Of a stretch of 64,000 bases of DNA, positions 27,529 to 35,654 are shown in pieces. Origin of the DNA: Trebonia sp963811335 (GTDB lineage: Bacteria > Actinomycetota > Actinomycetes > Streptosporangiales > Streptosporangiaceae); NCBI GenBank assembly GCA_963811335.1, contig CAWERB010000029.1, positions 26,283 to 90,282 of the forward strand. Direction: 5' to 3'. Every line of letters begins with the position of its first letter. Position 1 is the first letter of the stretch. Position numbers and translations under genes: made by a program. The notes under the pieces were generated by a model. It saw nothing but the letters and a program-made list of their open reading frames with translations. It searched no databases and had not been told where the DNA came from.

Positions 27529-27549
27529 ATCGCGCGCGAGGCGCGCGAT
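27529..27549. repeat. GC-rich hairpin
   Basis: ATCGCGCGC / GCGCGCGAT with the 3-base loop GAG, a perfect 9-bp stem just upstream of the peroxiredoxin start. No T-run follows, so it is not a standard terminator. The stretch 27550-27902 beyond it shows no gene that I can support; a 64-codon minus-strand frame beginning near 27833 (MSGTYKVPDLVRD) has no recognisable family. Confidence 0.5.
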
Positions 27550-27902
27550 CACCCCCGTGGAAACCCCTGGTCCTGAGATCCAGGGTCGCTCCGTTAATGC
27601 GTTCCTAACAGGGGACGGATTCCCTCCCAGGATCCCAGAGCTAGGCTGGCTGGCAGGCAGCGGGTCTAGCTCCGGACTGTTGGGCACGGCCGCAGGTCTT
27701 TAGCGCGCTGGCCGCTGGCGGTCCCGGTGCCGCCCGGGAGCTGCTTGCGGCCGCCGCACCGCTGGAAGCACGGGACCCGGCGTTGGCGCGGGCGGGGTCG
27801 CGGACGAGATCCGGCACCTTGTAGGTTCCGCTCATCCGCTTCTGGTCGCGCCCGGGGGGCACCCTGGCCGAGGCGCGGATCGCAATCAGGTTGAATGCGG
27901 TC

Positions 27903-28946
27903 ATGCGTGCGATGGTGCTTAACGAGATCGGCGGGCCACTTGCGGTACGGGAGGTGCCCGACCCCGTTCCGCCGAACGGTGGCGTGGTGGTCCGAGTCCT
28001 CGCCACCGGACTGTGCCGCAGCGACTGGCACGCCTGGGCGGGGCACGACGAGATCAGCCTGCCGCACGTGCCCGGGCACGAGCTGGCGGGCGTCGTCGTC
28101 GCGACCGGGCCCGGGGTGTCGCGCTGGTCGGCCGGGGACCGGGTCACCGTGCCGTTCGTGGAAGGGTGCGGCCGCTGCGCATGGTGCCGGTCAGGGAACG
28201 CGCAGGTCTGCCCGGACCAGCAGCAGCCCGGGTTCACGCACTGGGGGTCGTTCGCCGAGTACGTGGCGCTGCACGCCGCCGACACCAACCTGGTCGCCGT
28301 GCCGGACGGCGTCACGGCCGAGGCCGCGGCGTCGCTCGGCTGCCGGTTCGCCACCGCCTACCGGGCGCTGACCGGCCGCGCCGGGCTGGCCGCCGGCGAA
28401 TGGCTGACGGTGATCGGCGCCGGCGGAGTGGGGCTGAGCGCCGTCATGATCGCCAAGGCGCTCGGCGCACGCGTCATCGCCGTCGACCGCAGTCCCAGCG
28501 CCCTGGCGGCCGCCGCCGCGCTCGGCGCGGACCACGTGCTGCCTGCCGGGGGCGCTCGCGCCATTCCCGGCCTGGTCAGCGAGCTCACCGGGGGCGGCAG
28601 CCATGTCGCCGTCGACGCGGTCGGCAGCGAGCAGACCTGCGCGGACTCGATCCTTTCGCTGCGCCGCCGGGGCAGGCACGTCCAGGTCGGCCTGCTGCCG
28701 GCGGCCGTCGGGCACCCCCGCGTGCCAATGGCCCGGGTCATCGGCTGGGAACTTGACCTGCTCGGCGCGCACGGCATGGCCGCCGCCGACTACCCGGGCA
28801 TGCTGTCCCTCATCGAGCGCGGCGACCTGCGGCCGCAGGAGCTCATCGAGCGGGTCGTCGGGCTGGGCGAGGCGTGCGCTCTGCTGCCGCAGTTCGACCA
28901 GGCATCGCCGGCCGGGATGACGATGATCGACCCCCGGCGCCGCTGA
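27903..28946 (+). CDS. Zinc-dependent alcohol dehydrogenase
   Basis: Class of medium-chain NAD(P)-dependent alcohol dehydrogenases, about 347 aa. The catalytic zinc site has GLCRSDWHAWAGH and GHELAGVV; the structural zinc site is EGCGRCAWCRSGNAQVC with four cysteines. The Rossmann motif is VIGAGGVGLSAVMIAKALGARVIAVD. I prefer ATG 27903 (MRAMVLNEIGG), though TTG 27891 is in frame. It ends before the convergent membrane-protein gene. Substrate is undetermined; similar enzymes oxidise alcohols or reduce aldehydes of medium length. Confidence 0.9.
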   Translation: MRAMVLNEIGGPLAVREVPDPVPPNGGVVVRVLATGLCRSDWHAWAGHDEISLPHVPGHELAGVVVATGPGVSRWSAGDRVTVPFVEGCGRCAWCRSGNAQVCPDQQQPGFTHWGSFAEYVALHAADTNLVAVPDGVTAEAAASLGCRFATAYRALTGRAGLAAGEWLTVIGAGGVGLSAVMIAKALGARVIAVDRSPSALAAAAALGADHVLPAGGARAIPGLVSELTGGGSHVAVDAVGSEQTCADSILSLRRRGRHVQVGLLPAAVGHPRVPMARVIGWELDLLGAHGMAAADYPGMLSLIERGDLRPQELIERVVGLGEACALLPQFDQASPAGMTMIDPRRR

Positions 28947-29033
28947 CTTCCCTCGACCTGACTTAGACCCGCGCTCCCGCTGGCGGGGTGCTTGGGCGGC
29001 CCGGCGCGGCCCAGTCGAGGGTGCGCCAGGCGG

Positions 29034-29381
29034 TCAGGCGAGCAGCGCGGCGAGCGGCAGCTCGGCGAAGCAGGCCATGGCGAGCGACTCGGCGTAAGGC
29101 AGCTGCGGTGCCGCCGACATCGTGTCGAACCAGGCGTCCATGCACAGGATCGCGGCGGTCGCCGCCGCGACCGGGCTCGTCGCCCGGTGCCTGCGGGAGA
29201 GCAGGAACGCGACGGTGAGCAGGCAGATCACCTCGAGGATGTCGAGGCCCACCCAGGAGGAGCGGAAGCTGCGCTGGCCGGCCTGCCCGTGCAGCTGCCA
29301 GATCATCAGCCCGATCCATGGCCCGAGCAGCACCCCGCACACGGCGAAGAGCCTGGCAAGCAAGCGTGACCGCCGATCCAT
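29034..29381 (-). CDS. Small integral membrane protein, unknown function
   Basis: 115 aa with three to four hydrophobic helices (LLARLFAVCGVLLGPWIGLMIW, WVGLDILEVICLLTVAFLLS, AATAAILCMDAWFDTMSA, AMACFAELPLAALLA). I do not recognise a named family; similar short proteins are common in actinomycetes. It is divergent from the MarR gene at 29517 and shares its intergenic region, so MarR control is possible. Confidence 0.7.
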   Translation of the reverse strand: MDRRSRLLARLFAVCGVLLGPWIGLMIWQLHGQAGQRSFRSSWVGLDILEVICLLTVAFLLSRRHRATSPVAAATAAILCMDAWFDTMSAAPQLPYAESLAMACFAELPLAALLA

Positions 29382-29453
29382 GAAGGCAATGATGCCTTAC
29401 CCGTTCCTGACCAGGCCAAGGCGCCACCCTCACTTGCTTCGTTCGTGCGTTAA

Positions 29454-29472
29454 TTGATATTGTCCTATCAGT
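29454..29472 (+). promoter_or_regulatory. Candidate MarR/OhrR operator
   Basis: TTGATATTGTCCTATCAGTT-like AT-rich dyad with TGATA and TATCA arms around TTGTCC, between the divergent membrane-protein and MarR genes. OhrR-type regulators bind AT-rich palindromes; the assignment is inference from position and composition. Confidence 0.35.
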
Positions 29473-29516
29473 TCGAGCACACATCGATGTCCGGCCTTGG
29501 CCACGAGGGGCACACC

Positions 29517-30050
29517 ATGGAGATCACCGCGGACTCCGGCAGCCCGGCGGGGCGGCCGGAGAAGGGGCGGCCCGAGATACCGGGCGACCCGCTGGCCCTG
29601 GAGCGCCAGGTTTGCTTCGCCCTGTCGGTCGCGGCACGCAGCGTGCTGAGCATCTACCGGCCGATCCTGGAGCCGATGGGGCTGACGCACCCGCAGTACC
29701 TGGTGATGCTGGCGCTCTGGGGGCAGTCGCCGCTCGCGGTGAAGGAGCTGATCGAGATGCTCCAGCTCGACGGCCCGACGCTGTCGCCGATGCTCAAGCG
29801 CCTTGCGGCCGCCGGCCTGGTCACCAGGACCCGCGACCCGCATGACGAGCGGCAGCTGCGCGTCGACCTGACGGAGCGGGGCCGCGCGCTGCGCGAGCAG
29901 GCGCTGAACGTCCCGCCCACGGTGGTGGCGAAGCTGGGGATGAGCCTCGGCGACCTCGAGGAACTGCACCGGGGCCTCACGACGCTCAACGACGCCGCGC
30001 GCCGGGCCGGCGTGAAGCCGCTACCCGGCCCCGCGACGGACGGCATCTAG
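29517..30050 (+). CDS. MarR-family regulator, OhrR-like
   Basis: About 177 aa. Winged helix MarR fold: LALERQVCFALSVAARSVLSIYRPILEPMGLTHPQYLVMLALW, then LDGPTLSPMLKRLAAAGLVTRTRDPHDERQLRVDLTERGRALRE. The cysteine in RQVCFAL (about residue 33) and the following LTHPQYLVMLALW match the organic-peroxide sensor OhrR, whose single N-terminal Cys is oxidised by hydroperoxides. I choose ATG 29517 (MEITADSG) after GAGGGGC; ATG 29487 is in frame. No ohr gene is visible next door; the divergent membrane protein and its own promoter are the nearest candidates. Confidence 0.87.
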   Translation: MEITADSGSPAGRPEKGRPEIPGDPLALERQVCFALSVAARSVLSIYRPILEPMGLTHPQYLVMLALWGQSPLAVKELIEMLQLDGPTLSPMLKRLAAAGLVTRTRDPHDERQLRVDLTERGRALREQALNVPPTVVAKLGMSLGDLEELHRGLTTLNDAARRAGVKPLPGPATDGI

Positions 30051-30091
30051 CGTTGCGGCCGCGGTGTCGCGCCGGCCGGAAAGGAAGCAGG

Positions 30092-30361
30092 GTGAGCAGC
30101 AACCTGACCATGATCACGATTCTGGTGACGGTGATTCACGTCGTCGCGCTCGCGGTCATGATCTGGATCAGGGTCCGGCGGACCGAGGGGGACGGCATCG
30201 CGGTCCCGCCGCCGAAGGTTACCCCGTGCGCCCGGTGCGGTGAGCCGGCCACCGACTGGAGCTACGACGGTCTCGACCCGAATGAGCGGCGCGACTCCCG
30301 CACCGGCAAGCTCTGGTCCGCCGACTTCGCCCACTACCAGCCGGTGTGCGCGGCCCACTAA
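30092..30361 (+). CDS. Small membrane-anchored protein with CxxC motif
   Basis: 89 aa from GTG 30092 (AAGGAAGCAGG upstream). A single N-terminal helix, MITILVTVIHVVALAVMIWI, is followed by a soluble part with TPCARCGEPATDWSYDGLDPNE and a C-terminal VCAAH, a possible zinc knuckle. I recognise no characterised family. It follows the MarR gene by 41 bases on the same strand and precedes the J-domain gene. Confidence 0.6.
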   Translation: MSSNLTMITILVTVIHVVALAVMIWIRVRRTEGDGIAVPPPKVTPCARCGEPATDWSYDGLDPNERRDSRTGKLWSADFAHYQPVCAAH

Positions 30362-30423
30362 GACTTCTCCGTCCGTTATGGGACCATTTCCTCGAGCGCT
30401 GGCCGCCCGGAGGGAGCAGGTCC

Positions 30424-31069
30424 TTGACGCAGCCAGGTAACAGAGCGGTCATCACCTGGTACGACGTTCTCGGGGTGCTGCCTGGTGCCTCCGCCGAGCA
30501 GGTCAAGAGCCAGCACGACGCCAAGGCGAGCCTGGTGCGGCCGGAACTCGTGGCGGGCGCGCCCTCGCCGGTCGTCATGGCGGCCACCCGGGCACGGGAG
30601 ATTCTCGACGCGGCCCGCCGTGTGCTCGCCGATCCCGCCAGCCGCGCGCGCTACGACGAGGCCGTCGGCATCCGGCGCCGCGGCGGCAGCCTGGCCCGGG
30701 CCCGGTAGCTTCCCTTCCGAGCCGGGACTTGAGCCCGGTGCCGGGCTCATCGCGGGCTCCGACGGCGCCGAGTTGCTCGGCGCCCTGCTTGCGCTTGGCG
30801 ACTGGCTGGCGCCGCATCCGGGCCCGCCACGACGGGTCACGGTGCCGGACGTCAGGGGGCTGTTCTTCAGCGCGTGCCTGGGGATCGCCGGCAAGCTCGG
30901 CCTGCGCGTCACCACGGTCAGGCTCACCGCGCGCCCCATGCCGGTCGACGGCCTCGTCGTCGCCCAGTCCCCCGGGCCGGCGGCGCAGGCACGCCGGGGC
31001 AGCCCGCTGACGGTACAGGTGTGGCACCCGCCTGCCCGGTCCGCCGGCTCCGGCCGGGTCGCGCACTGA
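30424..31069 (+). CDS. J-domain protein with C-terminal PASTA domain (frameshifted)
   Basis: Starts at TTG 30424 with GGAGGGAG upstream. The N-terminal half is a J-like domain, TWYDVLGVLPGASAEQVKSQHDAKA then VLADPASRARYDEAVGI, but the central HPD loop of true DnaJ is replaced (LVRPELVAG), so it may not stimulate DnaK. A frameshift near 30700 leads to the C-terminal half, ending in a PASTA-type module: VTVPDVRGLFFSACLGIAGKLGLRV and DGLVVAQSPGPAAQARRGSPLTVQVW. No membrane helix is seen between them. PASTA domains usually bind peptidoglycan outside the cell, so a soluble intracellular version is unusual. The pair of domains is conserved in actinomycetes. Confidence 0.75.
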
Positions 31070-31096
31070 GTCAGACGGCGGAGCCTGCCCCCGTTC

Positions 31097-31906
31097 CTAT
31101 CCGGCGGACTGCAGGCTGCGCGCGATGCCCTGGGCGGCCACCTGCAGGGCCGCGACCAGCCTGACCCGCGACCGGCGCAGGTCAGCGACGACGAAGCCGA
31201 GCGCCCCGACCACGCCGTCGCCGGTGACGATCGGCACGCCGACCGAGCGGGCACCGGAGGTCATCTCCTCGTCGGTCGTGGCGTACCCGTCGGCGCGGAC
31301 CCGGTCCAGCTGGCTGGCCAGCAGGGACGGCGACGTGATCGTGCGCGGGAGGAACCGCGGCAGCGGCCCGGCCAGGACCCGCTGGCGTACGTCGTCGGGC
31401 GCGTAGGCGAGCAGGACCTTGCCGACCCCGGTCGCGTGCATCGGCAGTCGTGAGCCGACCGTGCTGACGACCGGAACCGAGCGCGTGCCGGAGAGCGTCT
31501 CCAGGTACAGCACGTGGTCGTCCTCCCTGACGGCCAGGTGCACCGTCTCGAGCGTCGCGCCGTACAGGTCGTGCAGGAACGGGATCGCGACCTCCCGCAG
31601 CTCGCGGGCGACCGGGGCGAGCAGCCCGATGTCCCACAGCCGCCTGCCCACGACGTACCTGCCCTCCCCCGTCCGGTTTAGCGCGCCCCATTCGGCGAGC
31701 TCGGCGACCAGCCGGTGCGCCGTCGCCAGCGGCACGCCGGAGCGGCGCGCCAGGTCGCTGAGTGAAAGCTCGCGGTGCCGCGCGTCGAACGCGCCGAGCA
31801 GGGCGAGAACCCGCGAGGTCACGGTCGCGCCGGGAACCGACGTGTTGCCCGCCAATGCAGAACCTTCCGCTGAGTGAAAGCGTTGCTGGCAAGGATAGGG
31901 CAGCAC
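31097..31906 (-). CDS. IclR-family transcriptional regulator
   Basis: 269 aa. The N-terminal helix-turn-helix reads TSRVLALLGAFDARHRELSLSDLARRSGVPLATAHRLVAELAEWGAL; the GAF-like effector domain has LHDLYGATLETVHLAVREDDHVLYLETL, LPMHATGVGKVLLAYAP and GARSVGVPIVTGDGVVGALGFV. IclR proteins regulate catabolism of aromatics and organic acids. The start is uncertain: ATG 31906 gives an extra about 25 residues before the conserved part. Nearest genes (lumazine synthase and the J-domain protein) do not suggest a target. Confidence 0.88.
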   Translation of the reverse strand: MLPYPCQQRFHSAEGSALAGNTSVPGATVTSRVLALLGAFDARHRELSLSDLARRSGVPLATAHRLVAELAEWGALNRTGEGRYVVGRRLWDIGLLAPVARELREVAIPFLHDLYGATLETVHLAVREDDHVLYLETLSGTRSVPVVSTVGSRLPMHATGVGKVLLAYAPDDVRQRVLAGPLPRFLPRTITSPSLLASQLDRVRADGYATTDEEMTSGARSVGVPIVTGDGVVGALGFVVADLRRSRVRLVAALQVAAQGIARSLQSAG

Positions 31907-31961
31907 GCCGAACGCCGCCGGTGCGACCGTGGCCGATCGGGGCTATCAGGTCCCGCTTGGA

Positions 31962-32408
31962 TCAGGCGGCCACGGCCCCCCGATTCAGCGTGGCCGCGAT
32001 CGCTTCGGCCAGTTCCGCGCCCTTAACCTCGAAGTGACTGGCGAAGTACGCCCGGTGCTCCTCGTGCTCATGGAAGTGATGCGGGGTGAGGACGGCGGAG
32101 AACACCGGGACATCGGTGTCGAGTTGCACGCGCATGAGCGCCTGCACCACGGTCGCCGCCACGAACTCGTGCCGGTAGATGCCGCCGTCGATCACCAGGG
32201 CGCAGCCCGCGAGCGCGGCGTACCGGCCGCTGGACGCCAGTCTCTTGATGCGCAGCGGGATCTCGAAGGCGCCGGGTACCTCGATCACGTCGACGTCGGT
32301 AAACCCGTGCTTCGCCAGGCCCGCACGGCAGGCCGCCACGGCCTTGTCGACGATATCGGCGTGCCAGCGGGCGGCGACGAGCGCGATGCGATTGGAAGCG
32401 GGTGACAT
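31962..32408 (-). CDS. ribH: 6,7-dimethyl-8-ribityllumazine synthase (type II-like)
   Basis: Penultimate step of riboflavin synthesis: condenses a ribityl-aminouracil with dihydroxybutanone phosphate. 148 aa. Conserved parts are IALVAARWHADIVDKAV, VIEVPGAFEIPLRIKRLA, GCALVIDGGIYRHEF, VPVFSAVLTPHHFHEHEEH and FEVKGAELAEAI. The GGIYRHEFV and TPHHFHEH motifs resemble the RibH2 type, which forms decamers in Brucella, rather than the usual icosahedral RibH1. It stands alone, without ribA, ribD or ribE, and is preceded by an FMN riboswitch and a hairpin covering its ribosome site. ATG 32408 follows AGGAGGAACC. Confidence 0.92.
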   Translation of the reverse strand: MSPASNRIALVAARWHADIVDKAVAACRAGLAKHGFTDVDVIEVPGAFEIPLRIKRLASSGRYAALAGCALVIDGGIYRHEFVAATVVQALMRVQLDTDVPVFSAVLTPHHFHEHEEHRAYFASHFEVKGAELAEAIAATLNRGAVAA

Positions 32409-32413
32409 GGTTC

Positions 32414-32457
32414 CTCCTGTTCGCTATGTCACCCAGGGCCGACAACGCGAACAGGAG
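32414..32457 (-). promoter_or_regulatory. Hairpin sequestering the ribH ribosome-binding site
   Basis: CTCCTGTTCGC at 32447-32457 (read on the minus strand) pairs with GCGAACAGGAG at 32414-32424, an 11-bp perfect stem with a 22-base loop. The downstream arm contains the GGAG of the ribH ribosome site, six bases before ATG. This fits an expression platform in which FMN binding favours sequestration and blocks translation; no T-run for a terminator is seen. Confidence 0.75.
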
Positions 32458-32486
32458 CAGCCCAGTTGCGGGCGCTCCGGCATCGC

Positions 32487-32645
32487 GTTCTCTTTCATCC
32501 GGACTATGACCGTCGGCTCCGGGATCACACCGGAATCTGCTCGACCCGCACCCTCCGCGGAAGGTGCGGCGCTCGCGGGCTCGGCCATCCGGGCAAAGCC
32601 AGATGCCATTACCGCCGGTGGGGACTTTCACCCCGCCCTGAGAAC
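32487..32645 (-). ncRNA. FMN (RFN element) riboswitch
   Basis: The minus strand carries all the conserved blocks of the RFN element in order: CTCAGGGCGGGGTGAAAGTC, CCACCGGCGGTAATGG, GAGCCCGCGAGCG, GATTCCGGTGTGATCCCGGA, GCCGACGGTCATAGTCCGGA and TGAAAGAGAAC. The first and last blocks form the P1 stem (GTTCTC/GAGAAC). It lies 79 bases before the ribH start on the same strand, so the transcript should respond to FMN. Confidence 0.95.
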
Positions 32646-32836
32646 GTGTACGAACGGGACCCTAACACGCGATCACCGCGTCGCGCTGGAGCATCGTGCC
32701 CGCCAGTTCCGTGTCCGTCGCGACCTAGCGGGCCGGGGCACCCGGAAGCGTCGCGCGGGGAACATCCTCCGCACCGTCGGCCTCACAAGTACCGTCACCG
32801 CGGGCCAGGTGGCGGCAACGCCGGCCCGGCGCCGGA

Positions 32837-32939
32837 TTTACCGGTAAACATTTCACGGCAGGTAAACAAATGGCGCCCAGAGCGGCTTTTGTTTACATCA
32901 AGTGAAAAGTTTACCGACTGACAGGAATTTACCGGTAAG
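32837..32939. repeat. Nested inverted repeat built from GGTAAA/TTTACC words
   Basis: Two inverted repeats share one centre (about 32879): an outer pair, GTAAACATTTCAC (32844-32856) with GTGAAAAGTTTAC (32902-32914), 12 of 13 matching, and an inner pair, GTAAACAAA (32862-32870) with TTTGTTTAC (32888-32896), perfect. Palindromic TTTACCGGTAAA (32837-32848) and TTTACCGGTAA (32928-32938) flank them. It is AT-rich against a GC-rich background and sits between the 3' end of the CoA-transferase gene and the FMN-riboswitch transcript. It could be a multi-site operator, a terminator or a small mobile palindrome. Nothing else is visible in 32646-33044. Confidence 0.65.
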
Positions 32940-33044
32940 ACTGCGCACTTGGGGGCGCGTGGTGCTCGTGGCCTGTCCCTCACGGAATACCGGGGATTAA
33001 TTCCCGCGATCAGCGAAGCATTCGTGCCGCCGAGCCGGCGCGGA

Positions 33045-35513
33045 TCAGGAGCCCGGCCCGACTTCGCGCCGGATCGTGTCGGTGTGCTCGCCGGCCTGGG
33101 GAGCGACGCGCGGCTTGCGGGCGGTCAGGCCGGGCATTTCCAGCCATCGGCCGGGGCCGACCTCGGTGACGCCGGCTTCGTCCTGGCCGATGACGGTCAG
33201 CAGGCCGTGGTGAATGAGCGATGCGTCCGCGGTTAGCTCCCGTCCCTGACGAGCGTGGACGGCGGGAACGCCGGCCGCGTGGGCGCGGGTGATCACTTCG
33301 GCCGCCGGCAGCTCCGCCAGCAGCGCCGCGATCGCGGCGGCGAGGGCCTCGCCGCCGGGCTCGGCCTCGCCGGGAGCCGGGGCGAGCCCGGCACCGGTCT
33401 GCGCGGGGAGCCGCCCAAGTGGCGGGGCCAGCCCGGCGGCGGCCAGCGCGGGGAGCTGGCCGGGCGTCGCGGCGAGCCTGACCCAGCCGTCGCCGGCCTG
33501 GTAGAGCCGGTCGAGCGGGCCGGGCCCGGCGAAGTCCCGGCCGCCCGCCGGATAGCCGCTGCTCACGTCGGACCGGGCCGGGAACTCGGACCGGGCATGC
33601 GCCTCGGACCGGGCCGGGAACTCGGGCTGGGCATGCGCTTCGGACCGGGTCAGGAACTCGGACTGGAGCAGGCAGGAGGCGGCGCACAGCGTGACACCGA
33701 CATGCTGTCCCCGGCCGAGGCGGGTGCGGGCAAGGAGCGCGGCGCACGCGCCGAGGGCGGCGAGGCCCGCGGCGATCACGTCGTTGACGGGAACGGTCAG
33801 GAACACCGGGCTGTCGGCCTGGTCCGGCCCGCCCTGGGCGCGCATGATGCCGCTCATCGCCTGGATGATCGGGTCGAAGCCGGGCCGGCGGCCGAGCGGG
33901 CCGGTGTCGCCGAAGGCGCTGATCGACACGGTGACCACCGCCGGGTTGATCGCGGCCAGCCGGTCGTGGGTGATGCCGAGCCGGCTGGCGACGCCGGCCC
34001 GGTAGTTGTCGACGACGACGTCCGCCGAGCCGACGAGGCGGTCGAACAGCAGCCGGTCCTCGCCGGTAGACAGGTCGAGCAGGGCGCTGCGCTGGTCGCG
34101 GTTGTACACCTCGAAGCTGGAGCCGCCGCGGCCGCCGTGCGCCACCCGGAACTCATCACCCGACGGCGGCCGCTCGATCTTGATGACGTCCGCGCCGAGG
34201 TCGGCGAGCAGCGTCCCGACGTAGGGTCCCGCGATGATCGTGCCGAGGTCGAGCACGCGAAGGCCGGACAGCGGCGGCCGCGGCTCCGGTCCGGCTTCCG
34301 GCGGCCGGGGCGATGACGGCCGGCCGGGCCCGCGCTGGGCCGACGGGCCGGCCGTGACCGGGCCCGCCGTGACCGGAGCCGCCGCGGACCATGGCGGCCG
34401 CAGCTCGGTGATGGCCGGCCAGGAGCTGGCCGCGGGGCCGCGGACGCTGGCCGGCGTCAGCGACAGGTCGATCAGCGGGCCGGGCATCACGACCGGCTGC
34501 CCGGCATCGCTGACCGTCTCAAGGCGCAGCCCGAGCGCCCTTACCTGGTCATGGTCCAGCCAGGTCCCCGGCTGGTTAACCGGCGCCGCGGGGCAGTCCG
34601 CCTTCTCAAGCAGGTCGAGCCACTCGTCCCTCGGCCGGGTCGCGAACAGCTTCGCCAGCTCGCGGGTGACCCAGGTCAGGTTCCTCCCGAGCCGCAGGTT
34701 TCCCGGGTTTCCGCCGACGCGCGGGTCATCGAAGATCCATCCGGCGCCGGCGGCGGTCAGCCCGCGCTCGATGAAGGCGTTGGTGAAGGCGCCGAGAAAC
34801 AGCCACTCGCCGTCGCCGCAGCGGTAGGTGCGGTAGTTGGGCAGCGCCCCGCCGGGGCCTCCGGGCCGGTGGACGTGCGGCTCGTCGCGGCCCGCGGCGA
34901 AGTTGCCTGGCGAGACCAGCTGGGCGCCGTGCGCGCCGCCCGCTACCGCCAGCGGGGCCAGGGCGAGGCCGCGCTGGCGGCCGATCAGCAGCGCGACCGC
35001 CACGAGCGCGGCCCAGATGCCTTGCATGTACAGGGCCAGCGGGAACAGGCAGTCAACCGGCACGTCGGCGTAGGACGACTGGTTCCAGGCATGACCGAGC
35101 CAGGCGAACAGCAGGCCCGCCGATTCCCGGCCGCCCGGCCATGGCGTCTCCTCCAGCAGGTAGGGCGGCATCACCACCCAGAAGCACGGCTCGCCGGGAC
35201 GCCGGCCGCGATCGAGGAGGCCGCGGTAGCTGATGCCGGGCCCGCTGGTGCCGACGAGCAGCACGTCCGCGCCGGCGATCAGCTCATCGAGCGCCGCCAG
35301 GTCGCCGGCGTTCGACGGGTCCGCGGTGACGGCGCGCTTGCCGCGGTCCCACATCGCCGTTCCGCGCTGGCCCGGATGAGGATCCTGTCCAGGCGGGTGC
35401 ACCTTGACCACGTCGGCGCCCAGGTCGGCGAGCAGCATCCCGGCGACGGCACCGGCCACGCTGCCGGTGAGGTCAAGCACGCGCACGCCGGACAGCGCTT
35501 CCGGTGTCGGCAA
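33045..35513 (-). CDS. Tandem (two-module) CaiB/BaiF CoA-transferase
   Basis: Family III CoA-transferase of 822 aa carrying two copies of the fold. Module 1 (about 1-370) starts LSGVRVLDLTGSVAGAVAGMLLADLGADVVKV, with LPNYRTYRCGDGEWLFLGAF. Module 2 (about 415-822) starts LSGLRVLDLGTIIAGPYVGTLLADLGADVIKIERP with GDEFR, YNRDQRSALLDL, VDNYRAGVASRLG and FDPIIQAMSGIM. The family nucleophile is an aspartate; module 2 has the more complete motif set, and module 1 is degenerate (for example YRGLLDRG). Monomers of this family normally interlock as dimers, so a covalent tandem may form one interlocked unit. A 36-bp tandem repeat adds EFPARSEAHARS-type repeats near residues 620-650. Substrate unknown. 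Confidence 0.88.
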   Translation of the reverse strand: MPTPEALSGVRVLDLTGSVAGAVAGMLLADLGADVVKVHPPGQDPHPGQRGTAMWDRGKRAVTADPSNAGDLAALDELIAGADVLLVGTSGPGISYRGLLDRGRRPGEPCFWVVMPPYLLEETPWPGGRESAGLLFAWLGHAWNQSSYADVPVDCLFPLALYMQGIWAALVAVALLIGRQRGLALAPLAVAGGAHGAQLVSPGNFAAGRDEPHVHRPGGPGGALPNYRTYRCGDGEWLFLGAFTNAFIERGLTAAGAGWIFDDPRVGGNPGNLRLGRNLTWVTRELAKLFATRPRDEWLDLLEKADCPAAPVNQPGTWLDHDQVRALGLRLETVSDAGQPVVMPGPLIDLSLTPASVRGPAASSWPAITELRPPWSAAAPVTAGPVTAGPSAQRGPGRPSSPRPPEAGPEPRPPLSGLRVLDLGTIIAGPYVGTLLADLGADVIKIERPPSGDEFRVAHGGRGGSSFEVYNRDQRSALLDLSTGEDRLLFDRLVGSADVVVDNYRAGVASRLGITHDRLAAINPAVVTVSISAFGDTGPLGRRPGFDPIIQAMSGIMRAQGGPDQADSPVFLTVPVNDVIAAGLAALGACAALLARTRLGRGQHVGVTLCAASCLLQSEFLTRSEAHAQPEFPARSEAHARSEFPARSDVSSGYPAGGRDFAGPGPLDRLYQAGDGWVRLAATPGQLPALAAAGLAPPLGRLPAQTGAGLAPAPGEAEPGGEALAAAIAALLAELPAAEVITRAHAAGVPAVHARQGRELTADASLIHHGLLTVIGQDEAGVTEVGPGRWLEMPGLTARKPRVAPQAGEHTDTIRREVGPGS
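33568..33662. repeat. 36-bp tandem repeat inside the CoA-transferase gene
   Basis: Units at 33568-33603 and 33604-33639 differ at only a few bases, and a partial third copy runs to 33662. The unit starts TCGGACCGGGCCGGGAACTC. Being a multiple of three, it keeps the frame and encodes a repeated SEAHA/EFPAR peptide in a surface segment of module 2. Confidence 0.85.
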
Positions 35514-35654
35514 CGCAACCTCCCGTTATGTGGCACTAGTGAACACCTACCGCCGATCGCGACCACCGCGCAACCCTCCGGCCGGCTTCAGCGCGCTCGC
35601 CGCTCACTAGCAACCGCGTGAAACGCCGTACCTCGGCCGGGGTAACGTTCGGAC

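Noticed and set aside
27641..28354. 237-codon minus-strand frame before and across the alcohol dehydrogenase
   Set aside because: Mostly antisense to the dehydrogenase; the non-overlapping end (MSGTYKVPDLVRD...) shows no known family and weak ribosome site.
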